DNA of 64,000 bases, taken from the NCBI RefSeq assembly GCF_023702715.1, contig NZ_CP098480.1, forward strand, positions 1,116,001 through 1,180,000, in the 5' to 3' direction. Shown piece by piece: positions 32,574-42,127 of this stretch. The stretch is from Acinetobacter sp. C32I. Lineage in GTDB: Bacteria > Pseudomonadota > Gammaproteobacteria > Pseudomonadales > Moraxellaceae. Under the pieces are notes generated by a model, which worked only from the letters and a program-made list of their open reading frames with translations, had not been told where the DNA came from and did no database searches. A program made the position numbers and the translations under genes. Position 1 is the stretch's first letter; each line of letters starts with the position of its first letter.

Positions 32574-35513
32574 TTAATTGACCTGCTGGATATTAAATCC
32601 AAGTTTCTGCAATTCTTCACGTTTCGCAAATGGTGCAACCACCGCTTTCACAGGTTTTTGAGCCAATAGATATTGCTTCGCCACACGCTGTAAATCATCC
32701 AAGTTCACGCTAAGTAAACGCTCACGCAAGATTTTACGGAATTTTGGCGTACGTGCATGCAATAAGGCATAACATGCGGTAATTGCTTCCCCAGCTGGTG
32801 AGCCCGGTTTATCCATACCAGCCACTAACCCTAGAATTGCTTCTTCGAGTTGATGTGGTTGTTGTTCCGTATTGAGTAACCATTGCACGCTGGCTTCAAA
32901 ATCATTAAACGTTTCCGCTAAGCGTGGATCTCGGTAGCTATAGAAACGGAATGAACACGCATTGCCATCATAACTTGCACCACCACCATATGCACCGCCT
33001 TTTTCGCGAATGGCACTATGCAAGAAACCATTACGTAAATAAGCAGCCAATACCATCAATGGCGCTGCATCTGGATGTGCGACATCCACCGCTTGATAAG
33101 CCGAAGCACAGAATTGCACATTGGCCTGAATCAACCATGCTTCATCGTCGTTGCTATTCACTTGATCGACTTGCGTCAAAGTCACAGCTGCTTGATCAAC
33201 CGCAAGCTTGTCCCAAACATTTTGCACTTCTTCCACCAAACGATCTGATTGATGTTCTTCACAGACCAACAAGAATTGTTTTGGCGCTTGCATTAACTTA
33301 CGATGAATCGCTTGTAATTCAGTAATCAGCGCTTGATAAGCGTTATCGTCCTGATCAATTTTGCTTACTAGGTCACTGAGCCAGTTTAATGCGCCTAGCC
33401 CCGTATTGTGATAATCACGGCGAGCCAATGCACTCATTTGACGAGAAGCAGCCTGCATGGCGTAACTATGACCTGAGCCAGATAAACGTGACTGCCAACG
33501 GGTCTTACGTTGCTGTAATAACTCGATAATACGGTCTTTCTCATCAAAACGAAGTTGCTCAAATGCCAATTTTAATAATTGAATTGCATCCAGTTTTTGT
33601 GTCAGTGATTTTGTCGTCAGTGTGAGCCATGCACTGATGCGGTCTTTATCATCTACTTTACTGCGTAAAGACGCGCCCATACCGAGGCCGCCACTGACCG
33701 CGGTTTGGATTTGCTGCAATTCAAGATAATCATACTCACCTGCACCTACTTCGCCCATCAAGATTGAAAGCAAATTAAAGTAAGGTGATTGTACGATCTC
33801 ATCAGGAATCTGAATCAACACTTGCTGATAGTAAATCCCATTGGTGCCCGCATGATAAAGATTCAACGGCGTATCCAGGCCATTACAGATAATTTCACGC
33901 AACTGACCTTGTACAATCTGTAACTCTGCTGGCACATCTTCCAAGCCGACTTTAGGCAATAGCTCTAAATTATCTGGTGTATCTTGGCGCTTTTTCAGTG
34001 CTTCTGTTTTTTCCTGAATTTCAAGCTTTTGCTCGTCAGTTAACTGTGCAGTAATCTCAGCCAAACGTGCTTGTTCAGCTTGCTGCTCTTTCACAGACTT
34101 AGTTGCATCAGGAACTAAGGTCATTTGCACACGATGTGGATTATCTAATAAATGAGTTTGAATCAGATTCGATAACCACATTGGATCTTTGAGTTCTTCT
34201 TTGACCTGCTCGATTGCTGAATCCACATCCCAAACATGGATAGGGTCATTGTGGTGAATCGCACTGCCTAAACCATTCAAGATTAAGCTCAAACCATACG
34301 GTGTGCCATCACCATTGATTTCGCGCTGATGCAATTCAATCTGATGCAGGATCGCATCCACTAGATCTGTATCAACAGGTTGAGATGCAACCGCGTTTAG
34401 TACATCTAAAACACCTGTTTTAAATGTTTCTGCATGTTCGGCATTTGAACCTTGTACACCGCAGTAGAAGGTCATTTCAAAGTTACTGTCATCAACCCCC
34501 ATTAACGGGCCTGTTGATTGTGCATAGCCACAGGTTTCTAAATACTGACGCAAAGGCGAAGCAGAGTTTTCCAATAAAATCCCTTCAACCAAACGCATCC
34601 CCAAACGTAGTTTGATATCGCTGGTTTCAGGTAATAACCATGACATGACATGGTAAGTTTTATCTTTCAGATCTTCACTATCGACTGCATAGCTTTCCGT
34701 TACTTCCACAGGCGCAGTCAAACGCTTTTCTGGCGTTGAATACAGGGTCGTACCTTGTGAGAATTTATGCAATGCTAGTTTCTCAAATTGCTCTTGCAGA
34801 TCATAAGCACTTTCATTACCGAATGTCATAAATACTGCATTACTCGGGTGATAGTGCGTTTTATAGAAATCGACTAATTGCTCATAACTCAAATCAGGAA
34901 TATCTTTCGGATCACCACCAGAATTATAGTGATAGGTTGTTTCCGGGAATAAATGATGCGCAAGCTGATGGTAAAGCTGGTCTGAAGGCGAACTCATTGC
35001 ACCCTTCATTTCATTGAAGACCACCCCTTTATATACAGCTTGATCATTTTCCAGTTCAATACGAATCCCTTCTTGCGCAAAATCTAAAGGATTCAAATTC
35101 GCGGCAAAGGCTGCATCTAAATACACCGACAATAAGTTCTGAAAATCTTTTTTATTCTGCGTTGCAAACGGATAAGCCGTCCAATCTGCCGCAGTAAAAG
35201 CATTCATAAAAGTATTCAAAGAACGACGGATCATCAAGAAAAATGGATCACGTACAGGGAATTTTTCAGAACCGCAAAGTGCCGTATGCTCTAAAATATG
35301 GGCAGTCCCTTTTGAATCCATCGGCTGGGTTCTAAATGCCACCAAGAACACATTTTCGTCATGGGTGGTAGCCAAATGATAGTGAACTGCACCAGTCACT
35401 TTATGCTTATATTCTGAAACTTGAATATCGAGTGCTTCTACATGGTGTTGACGTAATAGCTGAAACGCGGGATGTGTCGTTTGAGTAATGCTTTCAGTAA
35501 CATCTACAGTCAT
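32574..35513 (-). CDS. PreP-like M16 metallopeptidase
   Basis: A 979-residue insulinase-family zinc peptidase. The inverted zinc motif HxxEH is HILEH near residue 73 (AHILEHTALCGSEKFP), and the distal Glu ligand is in the VFNEMKG segment near residue 170. Four M16 domains in one chain and the presence of the SEKFPVRDPF motif make it most like presequence protease (PreP), a peptidasome degrading unstructured peptides. No signal peptide is evident, so it is probably cytosolic. Confidence 0.92.
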   Translation of the reverse strand: MTVDVTESITQTTHPAFQLLRQHHVEALDIQVSEYKHKVTGAVHYHLATTHDENVFLVAFRTQPMDSKGTAHILEHTALCGSEKFPVRDPFFLMIRRSLNTFMNAFTAADWTAYPFATQNKKDFQNLLSVYLDAAFAANLNPLDFAQEGIRIELENDQAVYKGVVFNEMKGAMSSPSDQLYHQLAHHLFPETTYHYNSGGDPKDIPDLSYEQLVDFYKTHYHPSNAVFMTFGNESAYDLQEQFEKLALHKFSQGTTLYSTPEKRLTAPVEVTESYAVDSEDLKDKTYHVMSWLLPETSDIKLRLGMRLVEGILLENSASPLRQYLETCGYAQSTGPLMGVDDSNFEMTFYCGVQGSNAEHAETFKTGVLDVLNAVASQPVDTDLVDAILHQIELHQREINGDGTPYGLSLILNGLGSAIHHNDPIHVWDVDSAIEQVKEELKDPMWLSNLIQTHLLDNPHRVQMTLVPDATKSVKEQQAEQARLAEITAQLTDEQKLEIQEKTEALKKRQDTPDNLELLPKVGLEDVPAELQIVQGQLREIICNGLDTPLNLYHAGTNGIYYQQVLIQIPDEIVQSPYFNLLSILMGEVGAGEYDYLELQQIQTAVSGGLGMGASLRSKVDDKDRISAWLTLTTKSLTQKLDAIQLLKLAFEQLRFDEKDRIIELLQQRKTRWQSRLSGSGHSYAMQAASRQMSALARRDYHNTGLGALNWLSDLVSKIDQDDNAYQALITELQAIHRKLMQAPKQFLLVCEEHQSDRLVEEVQNVWDKLAVDQAAVTLTQVDQVNSNDDEAWLIQANVQFCASAYQAVDVAHPDAAPLMVLAAYLRNGFLHSAIREKGGAYGGGASYDGNACSFRFYSYRDPRLAETFNDFEASVQWLLNTEQQPHQLEEAILGLVAGMDKPGSPAGEAITACYALLHARTPKFRKILRERLLSVNLDDLQRVAKQYLLAQKPVKAVVAPFAKREELQKLGFNIQQVN

Positions 35514-35645
35514 GTGATCTCCAATTTATCTCTATTAAATTCATTACAATTGATTATAGAGAGTCTACCGAAGAATACGTATCGATATCCATGTAAATTA
35601 CTCTATTTTTGTAGAAAAATGCAGCGCCTAAATCAAAACGCCGTT

Positions 35646-36095
35646 TCATAAAATCTTGTAAAAATTACGATATGCCGACACGATAGATTGATATCCCCGA
35701 CTTTGATAGAACTGAGCCGCCTGTGTGGTATCTGTGAATAGCTCAAGTCGCTCAAAATAAGCCTTTGCATATTGTTCAATATGTCCCAATAAATGCGTAC
35801 CAATCTGATTAGCGCGATAGTCTGGATGGATATAGAAACGACGTAAGCGCCCAACTCGCTGCGATTCAGCAAAAGGGTCTTGATTCAGTCCAGCTACGGC
35901 AATCAAACGATCATGCTGATCATACACAACAAAAAGTGCTTCTCCGATCTGATCAAAACAATTGGTACCTGATTGAAATTCTTGTTTTAATCTATTTAAG
36001 AAGCGAAAGCCCTCACGTTCTGAATATTGGATCAAAACATCGATTTGTGCAGGCAATTCTAGGCTTCTTTCAATCCTAAAGTGGTCTGACCTCAT
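35646..36095 (-). CDS. GNAT-family N-acetyltransferase
   Basis: A 149-residue acetyltransferase: core strands with LIAVAGLNQDPF, then RLRRFYIHPDYRANQIGTHLLGHIE, which contains the acetyl-CoA pyrophosphate-binding motif (R-x-x-Q/N-x-G-x-H), and a C-terminal FYQSRGYQSI. Substrate unknown. GGGAAG six bases before the ATG supports the start. Confidence 0.92.
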   Translation of the reverse strand: MRSDHFRIERSLELPAQIDVLIQYSEREGFRFLNRLKQEFQSGTNCFDQIGEALFVVYDQHDRLIAVAGLNQDPFAESQRVGRLRRFYIHPDYRANQIGTHLLGHIEQYAKAYFERLELFTDTTQAAQFYQSRGYQSIVSAYRNFYKIL

Positions 36096-36215
36096 TTTCT
36101 TCCCTTTATTTATTTCACGATGACCCTATGCTTTGCTGAATTTTCTTCAACAAACTACTGTAATCCGTAGCATTCGTGTAAACTTTGCTTTTTGATTTTT
36201 ACTGTGATGACAAAC

Positions 36216-37229
36216 ATGGCAACTGTTGATCTTTTTGCAATTGGTAATGCGCTCATTGACCAAGAATTTAAGGTTTCAAATGAGTTTCTAACGCAACAGG
36301 GATTGCCAAAAGGCACAATGCATTTGGCCGATGGTGAAACACAGGCAAATTTATATCAAAAATTACAAGATACTCAAAGCTACAAGGGCCAAGCGAGTGG
36401 TGGTTCAGCAGCGAATACAACCGTTGCTTTTAGTGCCTTAGGTGGTACTGCATTTTATGGTTGCCGTGTAGGGAATGATGAACTCGGTCGCATTTATCTC
36501 GATGGCTTAAACGAAGCAGGCATCAAAACCACAACACAATCAATCAGTGAAGGCGTTACAGGTACTTGTATGGTTCTGATCAGCCCAGATTCAGAACGTA
36601 CCATGCAAACCTATCTTGGGATTACCGCTGAGTTATCCGACGAGCAAATCGACCTTGAACCGCTTAAAACCGCAAAATGGCTGTATATCGAAGGTTATTT
36701 ATCAACCAGTGATAGCGCTCGTGTTGCAGTTAAACAGGCACGTGAACTGGCTAAAACGCATGGCGTTAAAATTGCATTATCACTGTCTGATCCTGCAATG
36801 GTGCAATATGCACGTCAGGGTTTGGTCGAACTCTTAGATGATGGTGTAGATCTGTTATTCTGTAATGAGCAAGAAGCGCTCATGTTTACCGAAACAGACA
36901 ATCTTGATGCTGCGATTGAAAGCTTAAAATTAAAAAATCAACATATTGTGATCACACAAGGCGCTAAAGGTGCTGTAATTGTTGACCAAGCACATCATTT
37001 CCATGTCAATGGTCGTGCAGTTGAAGCTGTGGATACCAATGGTGCTGGCGATGCATTCTCAGGCGCATTTTTATATGCAATCAATGCAGGTTTAAGCTTG
37101 GAAGCTGCTGCACAACTTGCTATTTTGATCTCAAGTGAGGTGGTTGCTCAATATGGACCACGTTTAAGCGTAGAAAATTACGCTAAACTCTTTGAACAAT
37201 TCCAAAAAGCTCAACAGGAATGTGCATAA
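36216..37229 (+). CDS. PfkB-family sugar kinase (adenosine kinase-like)
   Basis: About 337 residues. GNALIDQEFKV starts the fold; the substrate loop GGSAANTTVAFSALGG and the PfkB signature near the C-terminus, DTNGAGDAFSGAFLYA with the catalytic Asp, are clear. The closest functional label is adenosine kinase, phosphorylating a nucleoside on the 5' hydroxyl; other PfkB substrates are possible. Start candidates lie at 36192 (TTG), 36207 and 36216 (ATG); the last begins at the conserved MATVDLFAIG. Confidence 0.9.
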   Translation: MATVDLFAIGNALIDQEFKVSNEFLTQQGLPKGTMHLADGETQANLYQKLQDTQSYKGQASGGSAANTTVAFSALGGTAFYGCRVGNDELGRIYLDGLNEAGIKTTTQSISEGVTGTCMVLISPDSERTMQTYLGITAELSDEQIDLEPLKTAKWLYIEGYLSTSDSARVAVKQARELAKTHGVKIALSLSDPAMVQYARQGLVELLDDGVDLLFCNEQEALMFTETDNLDAAIESLKLKNQHIVITQGAKGAVIVDQAHHFHVNGRAVEAVDTNGAGDAFSGAFLYAINAGLSLEAAAQLAILISSEVVAQYGPRLSVENYAKLFEQFQKAQQECA

Positions 37230-37230
37230 C

Positions 37231-37551
37231 ATGGAAAAGATTTGCATGACTGAAGAAGTCCCTGAGCGTGAGTCTCGTGCATACGACACCATGAAAGGGA
37301 CCACGATTTTTATTACTCAAAAAGATGGCAGCTTCTATGCCTATCAAAACGTTTGTCCACACTTACAAACTGAACTTGAGTATTTAGAAAATCAGTTCTT
37401 GGATCAAGATAAAGAATATATTCAATGCTCTACTCATGGCGCACTGTTTTCAGTCGAAACGGGTGAATGTATTTCAGGCCCATGTCTAGGTGAATTCCTT
37501 GAGAAAGTAAATTTGGAAGTCCACTCAGATGGTGGTATCTATATTGATTAA
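37231..37551 (+). CDS. Small Rieske [2Fe-2S] protein
   Basis: A 106-residue Rieske ferredoxin-like domain. The cluster ligands are CPH (residues 40-42) and CSTH (residues 66-69), separated by a 23-residue loop. The start lies one base after the kinase stop, suggesting one transcript. Such small proteins resemble NirD or Rieske ferredoxins and could shuttle electrons to an oxygenase; no partner is adjacent. Confidence 0.92.
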   Translation: MEKICMTEEVPERESRAYDTMKGTTIFITQKDGSFYAYQNVCPHLQTELEYLENQFLDQDKEYIQCSTHGALFSVETGECISGPCLGEFLEKVNLEVHSDGGIYID

Positions 37552-37561
37552 GCCATAGATC

Positions 37562-38185
37562 ATGAATTCTGCGATGACTGAGTTTTTCCTCAATTACTAC
37601 CTGATGCCATTTCATATGAGCGTCGTGGCTTTAATTGTGCTCAGCATTGCAGAAACCATCGGGATTGTGATTGGTTTACGTCCAAGTTATTTAGTTAAAA
37701 AGCTAACACCAGAATGGTTACTCAATTCTCCTCTACTGGATGTTAAGTTTTCCAAATACCTGATCTTTGTTTTTTTACTGATTAATTTTAGTTTTGCAGG
37801 CTATTTTTTGGAACTCTCGTTCTTTGCTTTGCAGCACTACTTCATCTCACCTTACTATTTATTTGTTCCAGCACTGATCATCGATATTTTCTTTACCGTA
37901 TTTATGATTCATTGCTTAGACCAAGTGATCAAGCCAAAGGTCATCCATACGCATACCAATTTGGTCGGACGTTTAGCCACCATTTCAACAGGCAATGCGC
38001 GTCCAGGCTTTTCAGCCCAAGCACGTGTCCGTGATGAATTTGGTCAATTGTATTATGTACAAGTCGAACCTGAATACGGCGAACTCGAATTACAATCCCA
38101 AGTATTGTTGATTAGCCAAAAATCCAACTCACACTATCTCGCCAAGAAAATCTCACTGTCGAATAACTTGTTTACACCAGACTAA
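37562..38185 (+). CDS. YqiJ-like OB-fold membrane protein
   Basis: A 207-residue protein with three membrane helices (about residues 17-38, 64-85, 95-118) and a C-terminal soluble OB-like domain (residues 128-205, LVGRLATISTGNARPGFSAQA). This matches the DUF1449/YqiJ group, often associated with flotillin-like YqiK and membrane organisation. No flotillin gene is adjacent. Ten bases after the Rieske gene. Confidence 0.82.
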   Translation: MNSAMTEFFLNYYLMPFHMSVVALIVLSIAETIGIVIGLRPSYLVKKLTPEWLLNSPLLDVKFSKYLIFVFLLINFSFAGYFLELSFFALQHYFISPYYLFVPALIIDIFFTVFMIHCLDQVIKPKVIHTHTNLVGRLATISTGNARPGFSAQARVRDEFGQLYYVQVEPEYGELELQSQVLLISQKSNSHYLAKKISLSNNLFTPD

Positions 38186-38323
38186 ATTTTCATTCAATAA
38201 AGCTCTTTTTTGCATAAACCCTCAGAAAATTACACTTTGTTACAAATATATAGGGCAAAAGTTTTGAATTTAGCTCTTCCCTTCTTGTTGTTTTCATGAT
38301 CTCACTGACACAAAAAATACAAC

Positions 38324-38339
38324 AGTGATACCCATCACA
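38324..38339. promoter_or_regulatory. CRP/Vfr-like site upstream of cyd genes
   Basis: AGTGA-TACCCA-TCACA matches the TGTGA-N6-TCACA consensus with one mismatch. It lies about 400 bases upstream of cydP, so a role would require a long 5' leader or a promoter close to this site. Sequence match only. Confidence 0.45.
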
Positions 38340-38505
38340 TTTTTTAGAATAATCTCTACCTATACACTAGGTTTTATACAGCAGTCATTGTGAGAATTAT
38401 TTAATTATGTAAACAACTTGATAAGTTATTGTAAATATTATTATTTTTATAATCATACTATTTTAGTTGGTTTAATATTTATTTAATTCAGTATAAATCC
38501 AATCT

Positions 38506-38557
38506 TTTTAATCAGATTTAAAAATATAAATACAACCGTTTTAATCAGATTTAAAAA
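38506..38557. repeat. Direct repeat of a 19-base AT-rich element
   Basis: TTTTAATCAGATTTAAAAA occurs at 38506-38524 and 38539-38557. Each copy is nearly palindromic (TTTTAATC...GATTTAAAA), so each could be a protein-binding half pair in the cyd control region. Confidence 0.6.
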
Positions 38558-38738
38558 ATAATCCATATTATTTTAGTTGGTTAAAATAATTATTTTAAAT
38601 ATTTTAATAAAAACAATATATCCATATGATTTAAAACAAATATTTTGTTTTAAATTATTTAAAACTGCTAAAGGTTTATTTTCAATGAATTTTATTTAAT
38701 AATGTTTTACATCTTCTTTAAATATGAGGCTAGGTTCT

Positions 38739-38930
38739 ATGAACACGAGTTCTCAAGATCCAAATCGGCGACTCATCAGAGAAATCACGATTATTCTTAT
38801 TATTAAAGTTGTACTTCTCTTGGTGATTAAACACATCTGGTTTGATGCGCCAACGATTCCAAAAGATTTTAACAATGAAGTTGCCGAGCGTATTGCTGGC
38901 GACATGTCCAAAACTCAGGAGACACGTTGA
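38739..38930 (+). CDS. cydP: CydP-like small subunit of the cytochrome bd operon
   Basis: A 63-residue protein with one membrane helix (about residues 19-37) followed by a short hydrophilic tail. Position and form match the small protein CydP found upstream of cydAB in Acinetobacter, Pseudomonas and relatives. I start at the ATG at 38739, with GAGG nine bases upstream. The stop overlaps the cydA start (ATGA). Confidence 0.85.
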   Translation: MNTSSQDPNRRLIREITIILIIKVVLLLVIKHIWFDAPTIPKDFNNEVAERIAGDMSKTQETR

Positions 38931-40507
38931 TGATTTCTGAAAGCGTGGTCGATCTTTCGCGGTTCCAATTTGCAATGACCGCAATGTATCACTTTCTTTT
39001 CGTCCCTCTAACTTTAGGTCTGGCTTTTATTCTTGCCATCATGGAAACCACCTATGTGATTTCTGGTAAAGAAATTTATAAAGATATGACCAAATTCTGG
39101 GGGAAACTCTTCGGGATTAACTTTGCCTTAGGGGTAACCACTGGTCTGACTATGGAATTCCAGTTCGGTACTAACTGGGCTTATTATTCTCACTATGTAG
39201 GCGATATTTTCGGGGCACCGCTTGCAATTGAAGGCTTGATGGCTTTCTTCCTAGAATCCACCTTTATTGGTTTATTCTTCTTTGGCTGGGATCGCCTCTC
39301 TAAAGTACAGCACTTAGGTGTGACTTGGTTAGTAGCGATTGGCTCAAATATGTCAGCCTTGTGGATTCTCATCGCCAATGGTTGGATGCAAAACCCAGTC
39401 GGTGCTGCATTTAACTACGAAACCATGCGTATGGAACTGGTGGACTTTGGTGCACTGATCTTTAACCCTGTGGCACAAGTAAAATTTGTACATACGGTTT
39501 CTGCAGGTTATGTAACAGGTGCGATCTTTGTACTCGCCATCTCAAGCTATTACTTATTAAAGAAACGTGATTTACCTTTTGCACGCCGCTCATTCGCCAT
39601 CGCTGCAATCTTCGGTTTAGCCTCAACGTTATCTGTCATTCTACTCGGTGATGAGTCTGGTTACGAGTTGGGTGATGTTCAGAAAACCAAACTTGCTGCG
39701 ATCGAAGCAGAATGGCATACCGAGCCTGCACCAGCTGCATTCACCTTATTTGGTCTTCCAAATCAGCAGGAAATGCGTACCGACTATGCAATTAAAATTC
39801 CTTATGTGATGGGGATTATTGCAACACGTTCTACCGATAAAGAAGTAACGGGTTTACGTGACTTGATGAAAGAACATGAAGTACGTATCCGTAATGGTAT
39901 GGTGGCCTATAGCGAGTTAGAAAAACTGCGTGCAGGTGACCGTTCTCCAGAATTGTTGGCTTCATTTGAGAAAAATCAAAAAGACTTAGGCTATGGCCTA
40001 CTCTTGAAAAAATATTCTCCAAATGTGGTTGATGCGACTGAAGAACACATCCAAGCTGCAACCAAAGATACCATTCCAAACGTCGCGGCATTGTTCTTCT
40101 CTTTCCGTGCCATGGTTGCTTCTGGCTTCCTCATGTTGTTGTTATTCCTGTTCGCGACTTGGGCTGTGGCAAAACGTAATGCCGAAGATAAACCTTGGTT
40201 ACTCAAATTTGCTTTGTTTGCTCTCCCTCTCCCATGGATTGCAGCTCAAACAGGTTGGTATGTGGCCGAAGGTGGTCGTCAGCCATGGTCGATTGGTGAA
40301 ATTTTACCGACACACCTCTCTGCATCAAGCGTCAGCGCTGGTGACGTGTGGGGTTCGATTATCGCGCTTGCAGCGTTCTATACAGTACTGCTGATTATTG
40401 AAATGTACTTAATGATCAAATTTGCTCGTTTAGGTCCAAGTTCTTTACATACTGGTAAATATCATTTTGAAAAACTAGAAGCAAAAACTGGGGAGGCTCA
40501 ATCATGA
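38930..40507 (+). CDS. cydA: Cytochrome bd ubiquinol oxidase subunit I
   Basis: A 525-residue membrane protein carrying haems b558, b595 and d, reducing oxygen with ubiquinol at low oxygen tension. Nine helices are expected; the conserved N-terminal His ([15 protein letters not shown]), [14 protein letters not shown] and GRQPW are visible. The start is the ATG overlapping the cydP stop; a TTG one codon earlier is unnecessary. Overlaps cydB by 4 bases. Confidence 0.98.
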   Translation: MISESVVDLSRFQFAMTAMYHFLFVPLTLGLAFILAIMETTYVISGKEIYKDMTKFWGKLFGINFALGVTTGLTMEFQFGTNWAYYSHYVGDIFGAPLAIEGLMAFFLESTFIGLFFFGWDRLSKVQHLGVTWLVAIGSNMSALWILIANGWMQNPVGAAFNYETMRMELVDFGALIFNPVAQVKFVHTVSAGYVTGAIFVLAISSYYLLKKRDLPFARRSFAIAAIFGLASTLSVILLGDESGYELGDVQKTKLAAIEAEWHTEPAPAAFTLFGLPNQQEMRTDYAIKIPYVMGIIATRSTDKEVTGLRDLMKEHEVRIRNGMVAYSELEKLRAGDRSPELLASFEKNQKDLGYGLLLKKYSPNVVDATEEHIQAATKDTIPNVAALFFSFRAMVASGFLMLLLFLFATWAVAKRNAEDKPWLLKFALFALPLPWIAAQTGWYVAEGGRQPWSIGEILPTHLSASSVSAGDVWGSIIALAAFYTVLLIIEMYLMIKFARLGPSSLHTGKYHFEKLEAKTGEAQS

Positions 40508-41649
40508 TCGAATATGAACTCCTAAAAATTATCTGGTGGGTGCTCGTTGGTGTACTACTGATTGGCTTTGCACTTACCGATGGTTTCGATATGGGCTCAA
40601 TGGCACTGATGCCATTTGTCGGTAAAACTGACTCTGAACGCCGTGCAGCAATCAACACCATTGCACCACACTGGGATGGTAACCAAGTCTGGTTTATTAC
40701 CGCAGGTGGTGCACTGTTTGCTGCTTGGCCAATGGTCTATGCGGTTGCTTTCTCTGGCATGTATTGGGCCTTACTACTGGTGCTATTCGCCCTGTTCCTG
40801 CGACCCGTCGGCTTCGACTATCGCTCTAAATTAGAGAATACCCAATGGCGTACCTATTGGGACTGGGGTCTATGTATCGGTGGTGCCGTTCCTGCACTGG
40901 TGTTTGGTGTGGCATTCGGTAACTTGTTCTTAGGCGTACCCTTTAGCTTAGATGACACTTTACGTTCGCAATATACTGGTAGCTTCTTTGCGCTCTTAAA
41001 TCCGTTTGCATTGATTTGCGGTATTGTTAGCCTATCAATGCTATGTGCGCATGGTGGTGCTTGGCTGATGCTACGTACCGATGGCAATTTGCATAACCGT
41101 TCTGCTAAAGCAACACAAATCATGGCAATCGTGTTCCTTGTGTGCTTCTTGGCTGCGGGTGCATGGTTATTGTTTGGCAATATCTCTGGTTATAGCTATG
41201 CAACTGCGGTCAATACCAATGCTGCACTGAATCCGCTTGCGAAAGATGTGGTGACCAACGCCAATCATGGTTGGTTAAACAACTATGCAACGTATCCGAT
41301 CACCATGGCTGCACCTATCGTTGCGATCCTCGGTGCGCTATTGGTCATTGTCAGTGCAGCGAAACATAAAGCGGCTGTGAGTTTTACCGGTACAAGTTTA
41401 ATGATTGTCGGCGCAATTCTTACTGCTGGCTTTGCCCTGTTCCCATTCTTATTACCATCAAGCATTGATCCAACTTCAAGCTTGACCATGTGGGATGCGG
41501 TTTCTAGTCATAAAACCCTTGGTGTAATGACCGTTGCTGCATGTATCTTCGTTCCTCTCATTTTGATCTATACCTCTTGGTCCTATTACAAAATGTGGGG
41601 TGTCATCACCAACAAACATATCGAAGAAAATTCACATAGTTTGTATTAA
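40504..41649 (+). CDS. cydB: Cytochrome bd ubiquinol oxidase subunit II
   Basis: A 381-residue integral membrane protein pairing with CydA. The family start [20 protein letters not shown] and [37 protein letters not shown] region are diagnostic. It scaffolds the oxidase and contributes a quinone site. Overlap with cydA indicates coupled translation. Confidence 0.98.
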   Translation: MIEYELLKIIWWVLVGVLLIGFALTDGFDMGSMALMPFVGKTDSERRAAINTIAPHWDGNQVWFITAGGALFAAWPMVYAVAFSGMYWALLLVLFALFLRPVGFDYRSKLENTQWRTYWDWGLCIGGAVPALVFGVAFGNLFLGVPFSLDDTLRSQYTGSFFALLNPFALICGIVSLSMLCAHGGAWLMLRTDGNLHNRSAKATQIMAIVFLVCFLAAGAWLLFGNISGYSYATAVNTNAALNPLAKDVVTNANHGWLNNYATYPITMAAPIVAILGALLVIVSAAKHKAAVSFTGTSLMIVGAILTAGFALFPFLLPSSIDPTSSLTMWDAVSSHKTLGVMTVAACIFVPLILIYTSWSYYKMWGVITNKHIEENSHSLY

Positions 41650-41663
41650 TCAGGAGATATGAC

Positions 41664-41765
41664 ATGTGGTATTTTGCATGGATTCTAGGTGTCTTGATGG
41701 CATGTTTCGCAGGTGTACTCAGTGCACTTTATATCGAACATCATCAAGATTTAGATGAGGAATAA
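41664..41765 (+). CDS. cydX: CydX, accessory subunit of cytochrome bd
   Basis: A 33-codon ORF, too short for most gene callers: it starts MWYFAWILGVLMACFAGVLS and ends HHQDLDEE. The MWYF-WILG start with one membrane helix is the CydX signature; CydX stabilises the haem sites of the CydAB complex. CAGGAGAT lies 7 bases upstream of the ATG, and it sits 14 bases after cydB. Confidence 0.95.
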   Translation: MWYFAWILGVLMACFAGVLSALYIEHHQDLDEE

Positions 41766-41769
41766 TAGA

Positions 41770-42066
41770 ATGGCTGAAGCAATGACAACACCGAAGAATA
41801 GTAAAGCGCAAGTACTTGCAATGACCATTTCGTTTTTGTTGGCATTGCCGCTTGCTGCTATTTTACTGGTCCATCCATCGCTGATGTTGGATGCCAACGG
41901 ACATTACAATCATAGCTTACTAATGTTGGTGATGATTGGAATTTCTGGTGGTTTCGTACATGGGGTTGGGTTTATACCAAGATTCTGGTTATGGAAATGG
42001 TTATTTAGTCCTTATATCGCATGGCCATTAATGGTGTTGGGATATTTCATTTGGATTGGAAACTAA
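41770..42066 (+). CDS. ybgE: Cyd operon YbgE-family protein
   Basis: A 98-residue protein with three membrane helices and the family segment GGFVHGVGFIPRFWLWKWLFSP. YbgE proteins travel with cydABX; their role is unclear. The ATG at 41770 has GAGG nine bases upstream, inside the end of cydX. A strong terminator follows, closing the operon. Confidence 0.9.
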   Translation: MAEAMTTPKNSKAQVLAMTISFLLALPLAAILLVHPSLMLDANGHYNHSLLMLVMIGISGGFVHGVGFIPRFWLWKWLFSPYIAWPLMVLGYFIWIGN

Positions 42067-42084
42067 TTTCCGAGAAATCTAAAA

Positions 42085-42115
42085 AAAGAGGAAGCAAGAT
42101 TGCTTCCTCTTTTTT
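42085..42115. terminator. Bidirectional terminator between the cyd operon and the receptor gene
   Basis: AAAGAGGAAGC / GCTTCCTCTTT with a 6-base loop, T-run on one side and A-run on the other, between convergent genes. Confidence 0.93.
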
Positions 42116-42127
42116 ATCAACTTGATA

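Larger units (their letters stand above)
38186..38738. other. AT-rich regulatory spacer upstream of the cyd operon
   Basis: About 550 bases of very high AT content with no coding signal. It contains two copies of ATTTTAGTTGGTT exactly 110 bases apart (from 38460 and 38570) and two copies of TTTTAATCAGATTTAAAAA 33 bases apart (from 38506 and 38539), plus a CRP/Vfr-like palindrome at 38324. It is probably an extended control region with possible H-NS-type silencing; no gene is seen. Confidence 0.6.

Noticed and set aside
32924..33325. 133-codon ORF antisense to the M16 protease gene
   Set aside because: His-rich low-complexity shadow of the real gene; no ribosome site.
38186..38738. CRISPR-like or tandem repeat array before cydP
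   Set aside because: Only two copies of each repeat with different spacings and no spacer-like unique units; better explained as a control region.
40023..40394. 123-codon ORF inside cydA
   Set aside because: Same-strand frame shadow of cydA, which has continuous family motifs.
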